From positions 43,984 through 107,983 of the forward strand of contig JAIWWG010000098.1 in assembly GCA_025435555.1 (NCBI GenBank): a stretch of DNA of 64,000 bases, read 5' to 3'. Positions 1-11,900 of this stretch are shown here, in pieces. Made by a program: the position numbers and the translations under genes. Position 1 is the first letter of the stretch; every line of letters starts with the position of its first letter. Origin of the DNA: Chytriomyces cf. hyalinus JEL632. Its lineage: Eukaryota; Chytridiomycota; Chytridiomycetes; Chytridiales; Chytriomycetaceae. Under the pieces are notes generated by a model. It worked only from the letters and a program-made list of their open reading frames with translations. It was not told where the DNA came from and searched no databases.

Positions 1-2120
1 TATGCTGCGAAAGGGGACTATAAAGCCACGGCGGGCCTATTCGCGAAATACTTCAACCACGGTACCTCGTCTTTTTATTTCGCTTGAATCTGCTGACGTT
101 TTTGGTGTTTAGAAACAGAGGAATCGAAACTCAACAGTCAACAAGAAACAAATCGACCAGATACCAACCTTCAACCGGACATTGCTTCTTACAGCATTCT
201 CATAAAAGCGTGTATCAATGCGAAAAATCTGAAGGGCGCATTCGCAGTGTATGAAGGAATGAAGACGAAAGGTAAAGGAAAACAAGCAGAAATCGTTTCC
301 AAACAAGCTGACGGGTCAGATTTCATCCAGGCTTCAATCCAAACGTTCAAATATTTACATCGCTCATCAAAGGATGCTTGGAAAATAACGATATTAAACG
401 CGCATGGCGAACATTCGACTTTATGCGAGGAGAAATCTGCAGCCCGGATTCAACGTGCTACAGCTTAATGATTCATGCATGTTCCCTGGATATGCAAGCA
501 GAACGAGCGTTAGATTTATTTCAAGAAATGCACGACGCAGGCCTTGTTGCGACCGAAGTCACTTACACGGCACTTTTGAAAGCATTGGGAAGTCGGCCAG
601 ATTATCACGAAGAAATGTGGGCGATTGTTGACCAAATGGTGGATGCAGGATGGGAAGTGAATAATGTTGCGTGTAAAGTACTAATTCGATCTTCTGGCGA
701 GAATGGCAATATTGCGAGATTACGGTCTATCTGGTGAGTTGGACGTTTTGGGCAAGATTGCGTCGAAAACTTATAAACCCTTTCAATGTGTACACAGGAA
801 TTGGATGATTTACAAAGCTTCCACCGGCGATTCATCAATTCAGTTGGATGAAACAATTCATCGAGGTGTGCTGGAGGCCCTAAGTTTCTGCGTTCGATTG
901 CAACGGCGCATCCGCAAAGAATCCCTGCCCGCCCCACAACTCGAACCTACAAACGAAATAACTGAAGCAGCGGAAACAACTGAAGCAGATCCGGAGAGTT
1001 TAGATGTGATCGAAACCGCAGCCGAAATTGCAATCAGAGAAGAAGCTCAGGCCCTGCGCGAATCTCCCATTTTTGTTGAACCCATTCCCGCGAACCACGC
1101 CTTGTCACATTTGCATCTCGGAAACACGGATAAAACTCCTTACGCCATTATTGCGGATGCATCGCGAATTTGGGCAAATTTAGTTGAATCGCGACCCGAG
1201 CTGGTGTCAAGTAAGCTTGTGGACGCGTATTTGGGAGTCTTTTGCGCTGTACCGGGAAACATTGTCACTGCTGCCACGGCCATGAAAATCTATGATCAAA
1301 TGTATGTTTCGGATGCATTCGTTGCAAACGAGAGCAAAAATGAAAGCACATCTCGAGAAGGTGCAACAACAACACCGACAACAAAATTCACCAACGTAGA
1401 CACGAGTCTATCAAACCCAGTACCCAAAACCGCAAATACCTACAAACTCGCACTCGAACTCGTCACAAAAGATAAAAAACTGATGATTGAACGAGGCCCA
1501 GAAATATGGGCGGAATATCTGGCGTGGGATCAACTTCAGGAAACAAAAATGCTTGAAAGTGCTGTGCACGGAAATTTAACTGCAGGCGAAAAAGAAGCCA
1601 AGCGCGTCCGGGAAGGGCGCGGGAAAAACGCGCTCAGGGATGGTTTTGTTTCAATGATCAAAGGGCATGCAAGGTTAGTTATTGCGAAATATGTCGTCTC
1701 CGGGTCATAGAAATACTGAAGTTTCGCTGCACCTCCACGTTCAGGACAAATCAAGTTGAATCTGCATTAGAAGTTTTAGAAGCCTCCACCATATTCCGAC
1801 AAGACCCAACCTACCTCCCTCCAATCTCATTCACACATATCCCAAAACTTGTCGACCGCGTGCGAGATCTCGCGCAGGACGGTGACTTGGCCCCAGCCAA
1901 GCGGTTGAAGGAGCTATGCCCACCGCCTGCTCCACAAAACGCCATGGACGAAGTGAAGCAAATGCTGCAGTCCAAATGGTCCGGCTCAGATAATTGGTGG
2001 GGTTGGGAGGCAGTGGGTATTGATGAAAATATGCGCAGGAAAGTCATTCGCCAGCAAAAGAAGGAAAGTGACAGAGTTAAAATGTATTGGGAAAACAAGA
2101 GGCAGCACAAGCGGAAATGA
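1..2120 (+). CDS. Pentatricopeptide-repeat (PPR) protein, 5' end outside window
   Basis: The gene enters the window already in frame and is spliced. The first exon ends near 59 with a GT donor, the next runs from about 112 to 271, and the third starts near 331. The translated exons show classic 35-residue PPR helical pairs, for example IASYSILIKACINAKNLKGA followed by an AVYEGMK-type turn, and STCYSLMIHACSLD with RALDLFQEMHDAGL. PPR proteins of this kind usually bind organellar RNA in mitochondria. The middle (about 800–1680) is less repetitive and Glu/Ala/Thr-rich. A last exon from about 1720 ends in a basic tail (KRQHKRK) with the stop at 2118–2120. The length and non-PPR C-terminal half would suit a mitochondrial ribosome-associated or mRNA-processing PPR protein, but the subfamily is not clear. 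No targeting peptide can be judged because the start is missing. Confidence 0.75.
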
Positions 2121-2358
2121 TGAAAGGGAAAAATCAAATAATATAAAAAACCAGCATTGGCAATTTAATATTCTCTGTTTCGACCACCAGTGGATATTAT
2201 TGCTAACTCCACATCCATGATTACACGTTTACTTCATGTGGACGGCCGATCACTTCACCCGCTTTTTGAACAAAAACATTTCCGTCAACGCCAGCAAGTG
2301 CGATATGTCCCCAGTGGCAGGGACAATCGAATAAGAACAATGATTTAGGGCAAAAAGC

Positions 2359-2430
2359 GGGCCTCACGGGGAATTGAACCCCGGACCTCCTGCACCCAAA
2401 GCAGGAATCATACTACTAGACCATAAGGCC
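2359..2430 (-). tRNA. tRNA-Pro (anticodon TGG)
   Basis: The reverse strand folds as a complete 72-nt tRNA: acceptor GGCCTTA pairs with TGAGGCC, anticodon stem CCTGC/GCAGG closes loop TTTGGGT (anticodon TGG, proline), and T-arm stem CGGGG/CCCCG closes loop TTCAATT. There is no intron and no encoded CCA. A run of five T immediately downstream on the same strand is the expected polymerase III terminator. A second copy lies at 6231–6302. Confidence 0.95.
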
Positions 2431-2857
2431 ACGAAGCATTCCTTTGTAGCGCTTAATATAAACTTTAAACTTGAGCCTAACCAGGTCGTATTACTACCTT
2501 TATTCTACTTAGACTCTTAGGTTCCCAGGTGGGCCTGACATTGATCAAACATGGGCTACACAGTACCCCCCTCTGCATCATGATACTCAGAACGGAATCA
2601 GGTAGCATAGCTGTCTTAACGTAACTTCTTTCGTCTTAAGCCAACTCATTTCGACATGTTGTGACGTCCCCCCTTACCTCAGCAATATTCTACGAGCATT
2701 GATTTCAAAACAAAATGATAGAGGCAGCCTTCTTGAGGACAGATTTTGACATCTGACAAGCTGAGGGATTGCTGGGAACTTGTCAGCTTGCAAAAATCAT
2801 TACCAACTCTCATCAACAAAAATGTGGTTTTTACTGTTTTTGTTCATGTATTTCATG
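2431..2857. other. Intergenic, no gene seen
   Basis: This 427-nt stretch separates the tRNA-Pro from the 3' end of the zinc-finger gene. It is AT-rich with no open frame worth reporting and probably holds that gene's 3' untranslated region plus the tRNA upstream flank. Confidence 0.5.
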
Positions 2858-4915
2858 CTATAATTTCACAATCAACTCGTCCGGAAAACAACGCGTAAGC
2901 TCTTCATACGCCCACTCTTTAAATGCGTCCATCAAATCGTCGGGAATCATGTACATGGTGCCGCCTCCTTTTACAATCACATAATCGGCGAATTTCTGCT
3001 GCAGCTCAGCTTCCAAGAACAGGCGCACGCCTCGTTTGACTGCTTTCCGAGAATCGTCTGGAAGCATTGGAAATGAGGGCATGATTTCGCGGATAACGCT
3101 GTGCATTTGGGAGATTTGGTATTGCCAGTGGCAGAATTGGTGGTATTAGCAGTTGCCCAATACAACGATCAGTGGCGTACCTGATGTATTTTTTCCCAGA
3201 CCCGCTTCCTCGGTACGCGGCAGCCTTAAATATCGATCCTTCGACCGAGGAATTGCGTCTTAATCCCGAGTTATGACCATCGAAAGAGTCGCTTTTGGCA
3301 AAGACAGTTGAAGGGGTGAGTTCTTGCAAATGGCCGCGGGGACCTCTTCGCCCATCTCCTTTTGAGGGACGCCCCGTTTTGTTATCACCGTCAAAGTGAT
3401 CAAGAAACGCTTGCTGCAGATATTCTGGGACCGCGTAGCATCCGAGCGTACTTTTGCTGGAGCTGGTCTCAGCAATCAGCCGAACCTGATTGGAAAGTGA
3501 AGGTGGAATAGCAATAGAGGTAGCATGAATATAAAATGACAAGGTTGAAGCAGTCAAACGTCGGTATAAAATAGTCTTCACCTCGGGAAACTGATTCATT
3601 TTCTTGAAGCTCGTCATCTTCAAACCACTTGCATTCACAATCTTGTGCCGCGGTCGCTGGTATCGAATAATGTCCATCCACGCCCGAAAACGAAGCGTGT
3701 TTGGCGTTCCGTCAGGAAGGTATGGGATAGGTTCCGTTGGAAAATACAAAGGAGAGTGATCGCCGTATGATTGGTCAGCAGTCGTCAGAGCGGGCGAAGA
3801 ATTTTCCGCGCTTTGCTTGAAGGGGTATGCGTCGTAGTTGTGTGATAGCGGGGTCCAGTTCATCTGAGTGGGTTCTGAGAAGGGAAGGTAGATTTCCCGG
3901 ACAGCTGGGGGAACACTGGGACACCTTGCAAACATGTGCTTCTCCCATTCTCTTTTGGAGTCAGATTTGATGGGTGCGGAGCAGTAGTTGCAAGAAACGA
4001 TTCGATTGCGTCCAATTCCTTTTTTGGTGACATGATCGTCGATAGAAGCGGACAACTTCTCAGTACCCTCCATGTCAGCGCCTCCCTCAAGGAATGAATA
4101 CGCATCTGCTGAGGAGAGAGAGATTCGGACAGTCTCCGGTGTCGAATCGCAGCTGGCAATATGCTGGATCCAGTCACTTTGATGCTTGCTCGAGAATGGG
4201 CTGAGGCAGTAGCGGCACTTCACCTCGCCGTCTTCGGATGTGAGAACGTGCAACTGGACATCTGCTGATACTGCGGAGTCGCTGGTAAAAGAACTGTTGG
4301 AAACGGTGCTCTTGCTGTGTGTGTGAAGAAAGTGTCCGTCCGCATGGATACTCGGTGCCGTTGTTTCGGATGAAATAGAATCGTGTGGCTGCAATCGCTT
4401 GAGGCCTCGCTTGTCAGTGATAGATTGGTCAACGGCGTCTCGATGGGTGCTACTTGTTTCACTTCCATTATGATGATTTTGTGAGACGAGATTGGTTGAT
4501 CGTTGGCCACCTGCTAACAACCACAACAAAGTAGCAACACAAGCTCGTGAGGAGATGCTGTAGACTTGCTAGCTATGGCAGCTGGGGTAATTTGAGATGA
4601 CTCACCATGCGTGAAGACAACCGCTGTTGCCCCTCTACCCCTCAGATCCGCCACTTCCATTTGAAGCTTCTCATTTGCCTCAGACAGGAGCTGGCATTTT
4701 GCAATGGCCGAATTGTGTGACTCCAGTTGTGATTTCAACAGTAGTGATTCCTGGGCCAACGTGTTGACCTCGGCGTTAGCGGCTTCCGTTTGTTCCGTGA
4801 TGCTCCGAAGATCGGTGAATGCCTCGGCTAGCTTGTCCGCTACATGCATTCTAGCTTCCAGCAGAGCAATGTACTGGACAGCTAGGTCGTTTCTACTGTT
4901 GCTGCCTGTGTCCAT
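2858..4915 (-). CDS. Coiled-coil, double BED-like zinc-finger protein (copy A)
   Basis: Spliced gene. Exon 1 (4915 to about 4605) encodes an amphipathic Leu/Glu/Ala-rich coiled coil starting MDTGSNSRNDLAVQYIALLE. A long second exon carries two C2HC zinc fingers of BED-like spacing: CRYCLSPF…W…H…C near 4200–4140 and CNYCSAPI…W…H…C near 3990–3930. A conserved block follows (FLPDGTPNTLRFRAW, then DIIRYQRPRH), and a last exon at 2858–3106 has KAVKRGVRLFLEAELQQKF and GGGTMYMIPDDLMDAF. The same domains, order and intron positions occur in the gene at 6546–8629, so the two are tandem paralogues. The C-terminal domain is not one I can name. Zinc coordination and tandem fingers suggest nucleic-acid binding, but that is inference. 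The start is the first Met of the coiled-coil exon, matching the paralogue. Confidence 0.8.
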
Positions 4916-5519
4916 TATTCCGCCCTTTTATTTTTATGCCAATTGGTAAAAATGACGAACAACTTGTTATCCCCCGTTCTCTTGACCTGCGCTGTCGTTG
5001 CTTCTTCTTCGTACAACACACCCCTATTTGCGCACCACCGGAGAATACTGGAGTGTGTGCCGTATCCATCATTGCGAAACACCAGTCAAGACCACCCACT
5101 TTGATTCAGTTCGTTTCCTGAAAGGCATTCTCTTCCCGTCTTTGCAATGAGCAGACAGACAGTTGGCATGGTATTGTACTCGAGTGAGGCCTTGCGCTGA
5201 GCGATTGCAGACGCTGAAAACCGCCGGTAAAAAGTGAACACTGGATTCACCTCTCTGCCCTTCCACAGTACGCCGTGCAACGAGACAAGTCCGTCTTGAT
5301 CAGTGCGCAGAGGTCAATCTTGAGTCGGATGGATTCCATCCATTCCCTTTTTTTTTGGAATGCGGCATCGCCAACACACACATGGAAACACACACTGAAA
5401 CACACACACACACTTGGCTCGCAGTAATCCGACGATGAGATTCAGAGCGTAGGGTCTCCTTTCTGATAAACTGTCCCGAGGGTGGCATGCGGGACCTCTC
5501 CGCTATCAAGCATATCCAA
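4916..5519. other. Intergenic with CA-rich microsatellite
   Basis: Upstream flank of zinc-finger copy A. The only structure seen is a CA/CACA-rich tract around 5372–5414 (interrupted dinucleotide repeats) and a short T-run near 5348–5356. Open frames here are short and overlap the repeats, so no gene is called. Confidence 0.5.
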
Positions 5520-5550
5520 CAACTCGCTCCCACTCGACAGAGAGACATTC

Positions 5551-5614
5551 AAAAAATTTAACCGCCGAAGCGGCATCCACTCAAGTTAAGCGTGTCATCC
5601 TTGCACAGGGAGCC

Positions 5615-5645
<31 letters not shown>

Positions 5646-5685
5646 CATATGTGTCACGCCGCAACCCACAAGGAGTTGGGCGGAC
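5551..5685 (-). ncRNA. U6 spliceosomal snRNA (copy 1)
   Basis: The reverse strand contains the invariant U6 core: a GGAACGATACAGAGAAGATT block with the ACAGAGA box that pairs with the 5' splice site, then TTAGC (AGC triad) and a CTCCCTGTGCAAGGATGACA-type internal stem-loop region. A GC-rich 5' hairpin (start set at GTCC, 5685) precedes the core. A 3' hairpin CCGC-TTCG-GCGG follows, then T6 at 5556–5551. The 5' end is inferred from its spacing of about 30 nt from the TATA box. Total is about 135 nt, somewhat longer than human or yeast U6 because of the extended 5' and 3' hairpins. It is transcribed by polymerase III and acts in the spliceosome, consistent with this intron-rich genome. Confidence 0.95.
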
Positions 5686-5709
5686 AGTTTGTGAAGAGTT
5701 TCTGGTCGC

Positions 5710-5717
5710 TATTTATA
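5710..5717 (-). promoter_or_regulatory. TATA box of U6 copy 1
   Basis: TATAAATA on the reverse strand about 30 nt upstream of the inferred U6 start, the arrangement of TATA-dependent polymerase III type 3 promoters. It is identical in copy 2. Upstream elements cannot be separated because the whole flank is duplicated. Confidence 0.8.
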
Positions 5718-5783
5718 CCCTCTCCAGCTTTGGAGACACGGCGATTTTGGGACTGAAAAATGTGCTTGTTTGACTCAGCATTG

Positions 5784-6230
5784 GCTCAGTGCGCATTCAA
5801 TGGCTGCATTCTCTCCTCGGTCACTCTCGTCAACGCTCAACTTGTGCAGAAACGCCCAAAGCTGCTGCAGCTATTGATGGCCCTCCAATCTGTTCCCAGT
5901 TGACACCTCAGTATATTTCGGATATGTATATCTCCCATCCTATGTATGGACCTTCCGTGTCTCTCTGATAATGCAGTGGTGCGGCTTCTTCTCATCTGAT
6001 ACTCAGCCCATCTTGTTATCACAAGCAGGGGGCGAGCCACAGAGCACGAGTTCTGCCAAGCGGAAAGAAAAAACAGAAAAAACGTCATCCGTTTCGTCAC
6101 CAAATACTGAACATTGGCTCCATTCGGATTGAAGACATTCTTGCGCGGTAGGTCCACCTATTTGAGACTCGTTTGAAAATGTCAGACAGACATTAATCAC
6201 TGTGTCGTGTGGCAAGAGCAGAAAAGAAGT
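5784..6230. other. Intergenic, no gene seen
   Basis: Sequence between the U6 upstream flank and the second tRNA-Pro. Only short unrelated open frames are present and no similarity to the flank of the other U6 copy is visible. Confidence 0.5.
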
Positions 6231-6302
6231 GGGCCTCACGGGGAATTCAACCCCGGACCTCCTGCACCCAAAGCAGGAATCATACTACTAGACCATAAGG
6301 CC
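6231..6302 (-). tRNA. tRNA-Pro (TGG) second copy, T-loop C56G, possibly inactive
   Basis: Identical to the tRNA-Pro at 2359–2430 over its 72 nt except for one base. Position 6248 is C on the + strand, which changes the T-loop from TTCAATT to TTGAATT (C56 to G). C56 is nearly invariant: it pairs with G19 in the tRNA elbow and is the most critical base of the internal B-box promoter. All stems and the anticodon are intact and a T4 terminator follows on the reverse strand. It is therefore either a recently damaged copy or an odd functional variant. The adjacent zinc-finger gene is also duplicated, so the tRNA was probably copied with it. Confidence 0.8.
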
Positions 6303-6545
6303 GCGAAATGAGTTGGTTTTGATGCATTTATAAAACATTTTTCTTGTCCACCGTGTAATCATAGAACCAGTTTAATGGCTGGTCCAGGAGAAATGCCAAC
6401 TGTCTCCTGATATCCAATGCATGTCTTTCTGTTTCGTTCAGTTAGCGTAACAGTCGTAGCTGTCCCAGTCAGTCCTGTACAACGTTTTCTTTATTGGTTC
6501 ATTATTTCAGTGTTATGCGAAACTGCAAACATCCCAAAGCCATCG

Positions 6546-8629
6546 TCACGGTAGCATGACTGCCTTTCCTGGAAAGCATCTCGAGAGTTCTTCAAAAGCC
6601 CAATCCTTGAACGCGTCCATCAACTCATCTGGGATCATATACATGGTTCCTCCGCCCTTCACAATCACGCAGTCGGAAAATTTATACTTCAGCTCGGCTT
6701 CGAGAAATAGTCGAACACCTCTCTTGACTGCTTTCCGAGAGTCGGCGGGGAGAGTGGGAAAGTCTGGCATTATTTCTCGGATGACGCTGAGATTCAAAGT
6801 GTGAGCGATGGGATTGGTGAAGAAAAATAAAGATAGCAACAAAAAAGAGGCGTACTTGACATAACGGGTTCCGTTGATATTCTTTGATGAGACGGGTTTC
6901 TTGTCGCTGTGCAGATTCGAGTCATTGAGTTTTAATGATGAATCCAAGCTGTCACTCGCGATGGGGTCAGGGACGAGAGGAGATTCCGGCCTGACTTCAT
7001 TTCGTGCTTTATGATCATTGCTGGCAGTACTTTCAACCTCGTTGGATATTTTTATAGGCGAGACATCGGCAGTTGGTTTCTTGCCGGAGGGCTCTTCATC
7101 AAAGTGGGATAGGAAGACTCTGTGCATGTTTTCCGGGATCGCAAAGCAGCCACTCGAAAATTTGCTGAAGCCCGTTTCTGGCATGAGGCGAACCTGCGAG
7201 TTTTTGTCAGAATACGAAATCAGAACAAAAATGAAAAACAACACCAACCACTGGAAACTTGTAGTTTCTCTTAAAGGTGGTCAGTTTAAGCCGGCTTGCA
7301 TTCACAACAACGTGGTTTGGACGCTGGTATCGGATAATGTCAACCCAGGCACGAAAGCGCAGCGTATTGCGAGTTCCGTCTGGTAAGAATTCGGGTGGCT
7401 CAGTGGGATATTGCAAGGGTTCTGCCAAGTCATCGTCAAACTTGGGAGGGGACATGCTGACGGGAGTTGATGATTTCGGCGGTGCAGGAAGCTTCAAAAC
7501 CAAGGATTTTATCGCGCCTTCGCTGGACGCGGTTCTTGAGCGCGTCACTTCAGGTGTTTTTGTATCATTGGCAACGCTGGGTGTTGTCGCGCTTTTCGTT
7601 GTGAGAGCCACCTTTGCGTTCTCAAAAGCCTGCTTGACAGACAAGGGAATACGAGTACACTTGGAATACATGTGTCTCTCCCAATCTTTTCGCTTTTCAG
7701 AGTTGATGATAACGGTGCAATAGTTGCAGTGTACGGTCCGGGTTCGTCCTGAGCCCTGCTTCGTGACATGTTCGTCGATGATGACCGATGGAGTTCCGCG
7801 GCCCTCAATCAAGGTGTATGCATGAGGTGAGGAGAGCATGCGTTTGGCCGTGTCTGGAGCAGCATCGCAGTTGACAATGTGCTGAATCCATCTGCTTTGA
7901 TGTCTGCGAGGGATGGGCACGAGGCAGTAGCGGCACTGCACTTCTTCCTCATTACTGGATGATTTGATGACATGAGTTTTGACGTCGGCGGACACTGCTG
8001 GGTCGCTCATGTGGGACGGTGCTGAGGTGGGTTTGCCATCACTGGGACTGATTGATGCCGCCGCTAAAGAAGTGAAGTCATCCTGTTTAAAGCGCTTGGA
8101 GATTCTCTTTCCAGCGAGAGCGTGATCTGGGGTGTCTCGCTTTGTGCTGCCAGTTTCACTTCCAGCACGAATATTTTGTGCTGAGCCATTAACAGACCCC
8201 AACCTGGCCGGTTCACCTGCGCAGACAGATGGTTGCAGTGTTAGAAAAGCATCAACGCTTTAACAGCGGGGTACAGCATGAGCAGAGGTATTACAGGGGG
8301 TGTTTTCCTTGACGGCACTTACCCCTGTTCACAACGCCAGCTGCACTTTTGGCTCGGAGGGCCACCAGCTCCTCCGTCAAGGCCTTGTTTTGATGCTCTA
8401 ATAGCTCTAATTGCCCAATGCCTGTCTCTCGTGCCTCCAGCCGTTGTTTAAGCAGTAGTGCTTCGCTGGTTAAAGCCTCTACTTCTGTTTTTGCTGCGTG
8501 GCACTTTTCCTCGGTACGCCGGAAGATCACGTACGCCGCCCTGAGCTTAGCATCGATTTCAAGCTTATCCTCCAGTGCGGCAATGTACTGTGTGGCAATG
8601 TCGTGGACCGCTTTGGTGGGACTGGCCAT
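6546..8629 (-). CDS. Coiled-coil, double BED-like zinc-finger protein (copy B)
   Basis: Paralogue of the gene at 2858–4915 with the same architecture and intron positions. Exon 1 (8629 to about 8325) is a coiled coil starting MASPTKAVHDIATQYIAALE. The main exon carries CRYCLVPI…W…H…C and CNYCTVII…W…H…C fingers and a FLPDGTRNTLRFRAW block. The later exons carry the VRLMPETGFSKFSSGCFAIP segment, a Ser/Asn-rich spacer, and KAVKRGVRLFLEAELKYKF with GGGTMYMIPDELMDAF. The conserved islands are far more similar between copies than the linkers, so both appear to be under selection. A tRNA-Pro lies 244 nt beyond the 3' end, as in the other unit. Function unknown; nucleic-acid binding is inferred from the fingers. 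Confidence 0.8.
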
Positions 8630-8940
8630 TTACTTTTTTGCGTGATCTTTTTACTCTGAAAACACAGCCCCGACCATGCCTTTCATTGGAGTCAGGCAGA
8701 CGGGTTCAAGGAATATAACGCTGGTACAGCCACTGCTTCCGTATATATTTTTTAGACGGGGATGATGTGCGAAGGTGCGGTGTTTGTTGTGGTCGCTGGG
8801 ATTGCCAAGACCAAAACAAGAGGGCCCCTTTCTTCTTCACGCACGAGAATCGTACCCTTTTTTTTATTGCAAATGATAGACCCCTGAAAAATGATCCCAG
8901 CGACCCTCTGAGGAATACTGAAAATAGAAAACAAAACCGC
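8630..8940. other. Intergenic, no gene seen
   Basis: About 310 nt between the start of zinc-finger copy B and the 3' end of the next reverse-strand gene. It should contain the former's promoter; no specific element is recognised. Confidence 0.4.
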
Positions 8941-11900
8941 TTATTGCTCTTCGCCCGAATAAAATCGAGCATCATATTGCATTCGATACAGCTGTTGTTG
9001 CTGTTGCACCTGCATCGGAATAGGTGCGTGCAGTCCAACCATCATTCCATCGTTCGTATAACCAGTCGGATGTAATGCCTGACTGCTTTGAGAGAAGCTC
9101 CGATCCGCCACTTGAAAGGCTTGCATGGCCATTGTGTTTTGGTAGTCGTACTGCTGTATAGAAGGGTGTACACTTCCGACCATGTTCCGTCCGAGTACCG
9201 GTGAGTATCCTTGGAACGTGTTCATGAGTGGCGAAACCTGCTGGTAAGGGCTTGGAAGTCTCGCGGTTTCAACAGTGTTGCCAGCGACACTCCGGGACAT
9301 CATTGTCCGCTGCTGATGCAAATGATGTTGCTGCTGCAGCATTGAAAACTGGGCTTGTTGTTGTTGCTGTTGTTGCTGTTGCTGCTGCAGAAACTGCTGT
9401 CGATGCAAAGCACTGGCTGCAGCAGAAGACTGTGCCACCGCCTGCGCCTGAGCTTGAGCCTGTGCCGCAGCCGCAGCAGCCGCATGCATGTTGACCGACT
9501 GTTGCTGGTACGCCTCTGGCCCGTGGCTCAAGAATGTGTCCACGTGAACAGACGGCGCACGCGACGTGTTTGACAGGGTTCGAGACATTGCCGTTGCCGC
9601 GCTCGCATGCGTCGCCCCTTGAAATATCCCGCTTAATCCAACATCTTGCGAAGATGAGTTCGAAGGGATGGGTATTGCTGCGCTCATTGCCCGGAAGGAA
9701 TTTTTCTCGTATTGTTTAAAGACGACAACGGGAGGGTCTTTGGTCTCGGAGACTCCAGATGCATGTGTGCGGCTGTTTGCTTGTGCAGCTGGCGTTTGCA
9801 GCATTGCAATGGTTTCCCGTACAAACTTCTCAGATGGTGGTGACGGCGGGGCTGGTGGTTGTTTGGACGCTTGAGAATCCTTGCCGCTCTTATCATGCAT
9901 ATCAAAAACAGGAGCGACGGCTGTTTTAATCTTTCGATCAGCCAAGGCAAATTTTTTGGAAGGTGCAAACGTACCCGCATAAACTTGCGACCCACAAATG
10001 ACCTTGTCGCCACGAATTTTCTTTAGCAGCTCCACCATATCCCTCAATCCAGCCCCTTCACTCGCGAGACTAAGTCCATCCAAAAAATCCAAATTCTCTA
10101 ATTGAACGCGCACAGTTTGCAAGTCGTTTCTGAGCTCCTGCACGGCTCCAGCTCCAAACGCAACCAACACCAGCTTCGCTACCGTTCGCATCCGCTCTTC
10201 AACATCCACGTGCGACTCTGATTGCTTGAAAAGATTCATAGTAGCTGAAGAAAGTGCGTCACGTAACCGAGTTAAAACTGAAGGAGTTGGGCGATAGATG
10301 CCACTTGACGCGATGCAAGGCAAAAGAAATGCGAGATCCAAATCGAATTCCAGGCTGAATTGCTCCGAGTCTTTTAAAATGTCGTCGAAAGTGCCGCTGA
10401 TCTCTCGAATCAAGTTTGCATCAGTCGGAGTTGAGCCCTGCAAACAAAACCTGTTGAGTGAAACATAGATCAGTTTCAATTTCACAGCATGGGAATGCAC
10501 CAAGGTTTCGCTCACCCAATGACTGAGCGAGCGAAACGAAAGTACTGCCGAACAGCCTCCAGGCCTGGGCTGTTTTGATTCAAAGACGCCCGCATTGCTG
10601 ACAATATCCGAGTCGCAACTGATGCTCCAGAATCGCCGCAAGCGTCAAAAAGCGCGCAAATGATTTCCAGGCGACCTCTCAAAACATCAGCCCGTCCCAT
10701 AAATAAATCACGACCATCGATGCAGCGAAGGGCCTCATCAACCATGGCTTCAATAAGCTCCCGAGAAAACTGCGACCCTTGTGCCAGAGATAAAATAGAT
10801 TCCAAACAAGAATTCGTGACTGCAGAGAGTGTCCAATCTGCTGAAGATGGCCCCGCGCCGAGAATTCGAAATAGAGAAATAAGCTTTGGCTTCACAGCTT
10901 CAAGCTCTTGAGTCCAGTATTGGCGGATGATCCATTCGTTCTCTGGATTGAATGGCCTCGATGGCATCAGATTCACGAGTGTTTCGATGTATTCAGAGTA
11001 ATTGCCGCAATCTTGCTCGCCCGCATTCAGAATCACGTCCAGAGTTTGCGAGAGTTTCTGAGAAAAGCGTGGCAAAACAAAAACCTTTTCCTCTGTGAAA
11101 GCCGCTGCTGCGTCGGGATCAAGCGGCCGTCTTTCCACGATTTTCGCATGGTGGAGATAAGGATCCAGGCTTGGACTATCGAACGTGACCATGGACATCA
11201 AATCCTTCAATATTGAAAAAGTCAGTTCCGAAAGCCTAGAAAGAGCGACAAATAATTGGGAGGCTGATGTCGATTGGGCAGTTTGCGGAGACTTTTTGTC
11301 ACTCCGATGCTCTTCCGCTTTGATACCCAGTTTCGCAGAAACGTAAGCACGCACAACCGCTTGGCTGAGTGAATAAATAGACCCCTTTTCCTGTACAGCG
11401 TCGCTTCCGGCACATGCTGGCGATAAGCGGCGTTTGGATGATGCCACAAGCACCCCAGCGATATTCACATCATGAACAGTATTTTTGATTTTGTTTGCAA
11501 GATCCAGGCAAGCATGCGCCAGTTTCACAGCTTCCAAACGAGCATATACGGGCAGATGAGTGTTTCGAACGCAGTTCCTCACGACATATGATACAATGTT
11601 TGGCAAATGAGCACACAAGGTGGGTTTGAAGAGTAATCCGCGCGACGAAACAAACGCACTTTGCTGTGTGAAGGCAAGGATGGTTGCGAGTCCGTTGTTG
11701 GAGTGGGAGATATGTGACAAGAATAAGACGCGGATAGCCAGCCGGGCGAGCTGGTCCGAGAGTGCAGCTGAAGCCTTTGAAGTCCCGATGGATGCAATAG
11801 AGTCTGGATGCACTATCGAGTGCAGAACTTGAGCAACTGGGTCGGCGTGGTTGATGAACAGCAAATTGTCGAAGAATAAATTGAGCCGCGAATCAGCCAC

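Larger units (their letters stand above)
5520..5783 (-). repeat. Inverted repeat arm 1 (U6 gene with promoter)
   Basis: These 264 bp are the reverse complement of 17689–17951. Aligned by eye the arms are identical except for one extra T in the terminator run of this copy. Similarity stops sharply at both ends. The arm covers the whole U6 transcription unit plus about 100 bp of upstream sequence. Confidence 0.95.

Noticed and set aside
9228-9573. Forward-strand ORFs rich in Leu/Val/Ala
   Set aside because: Antisense of the Gln/Ala-rich tract in the gene at 8941–12347.
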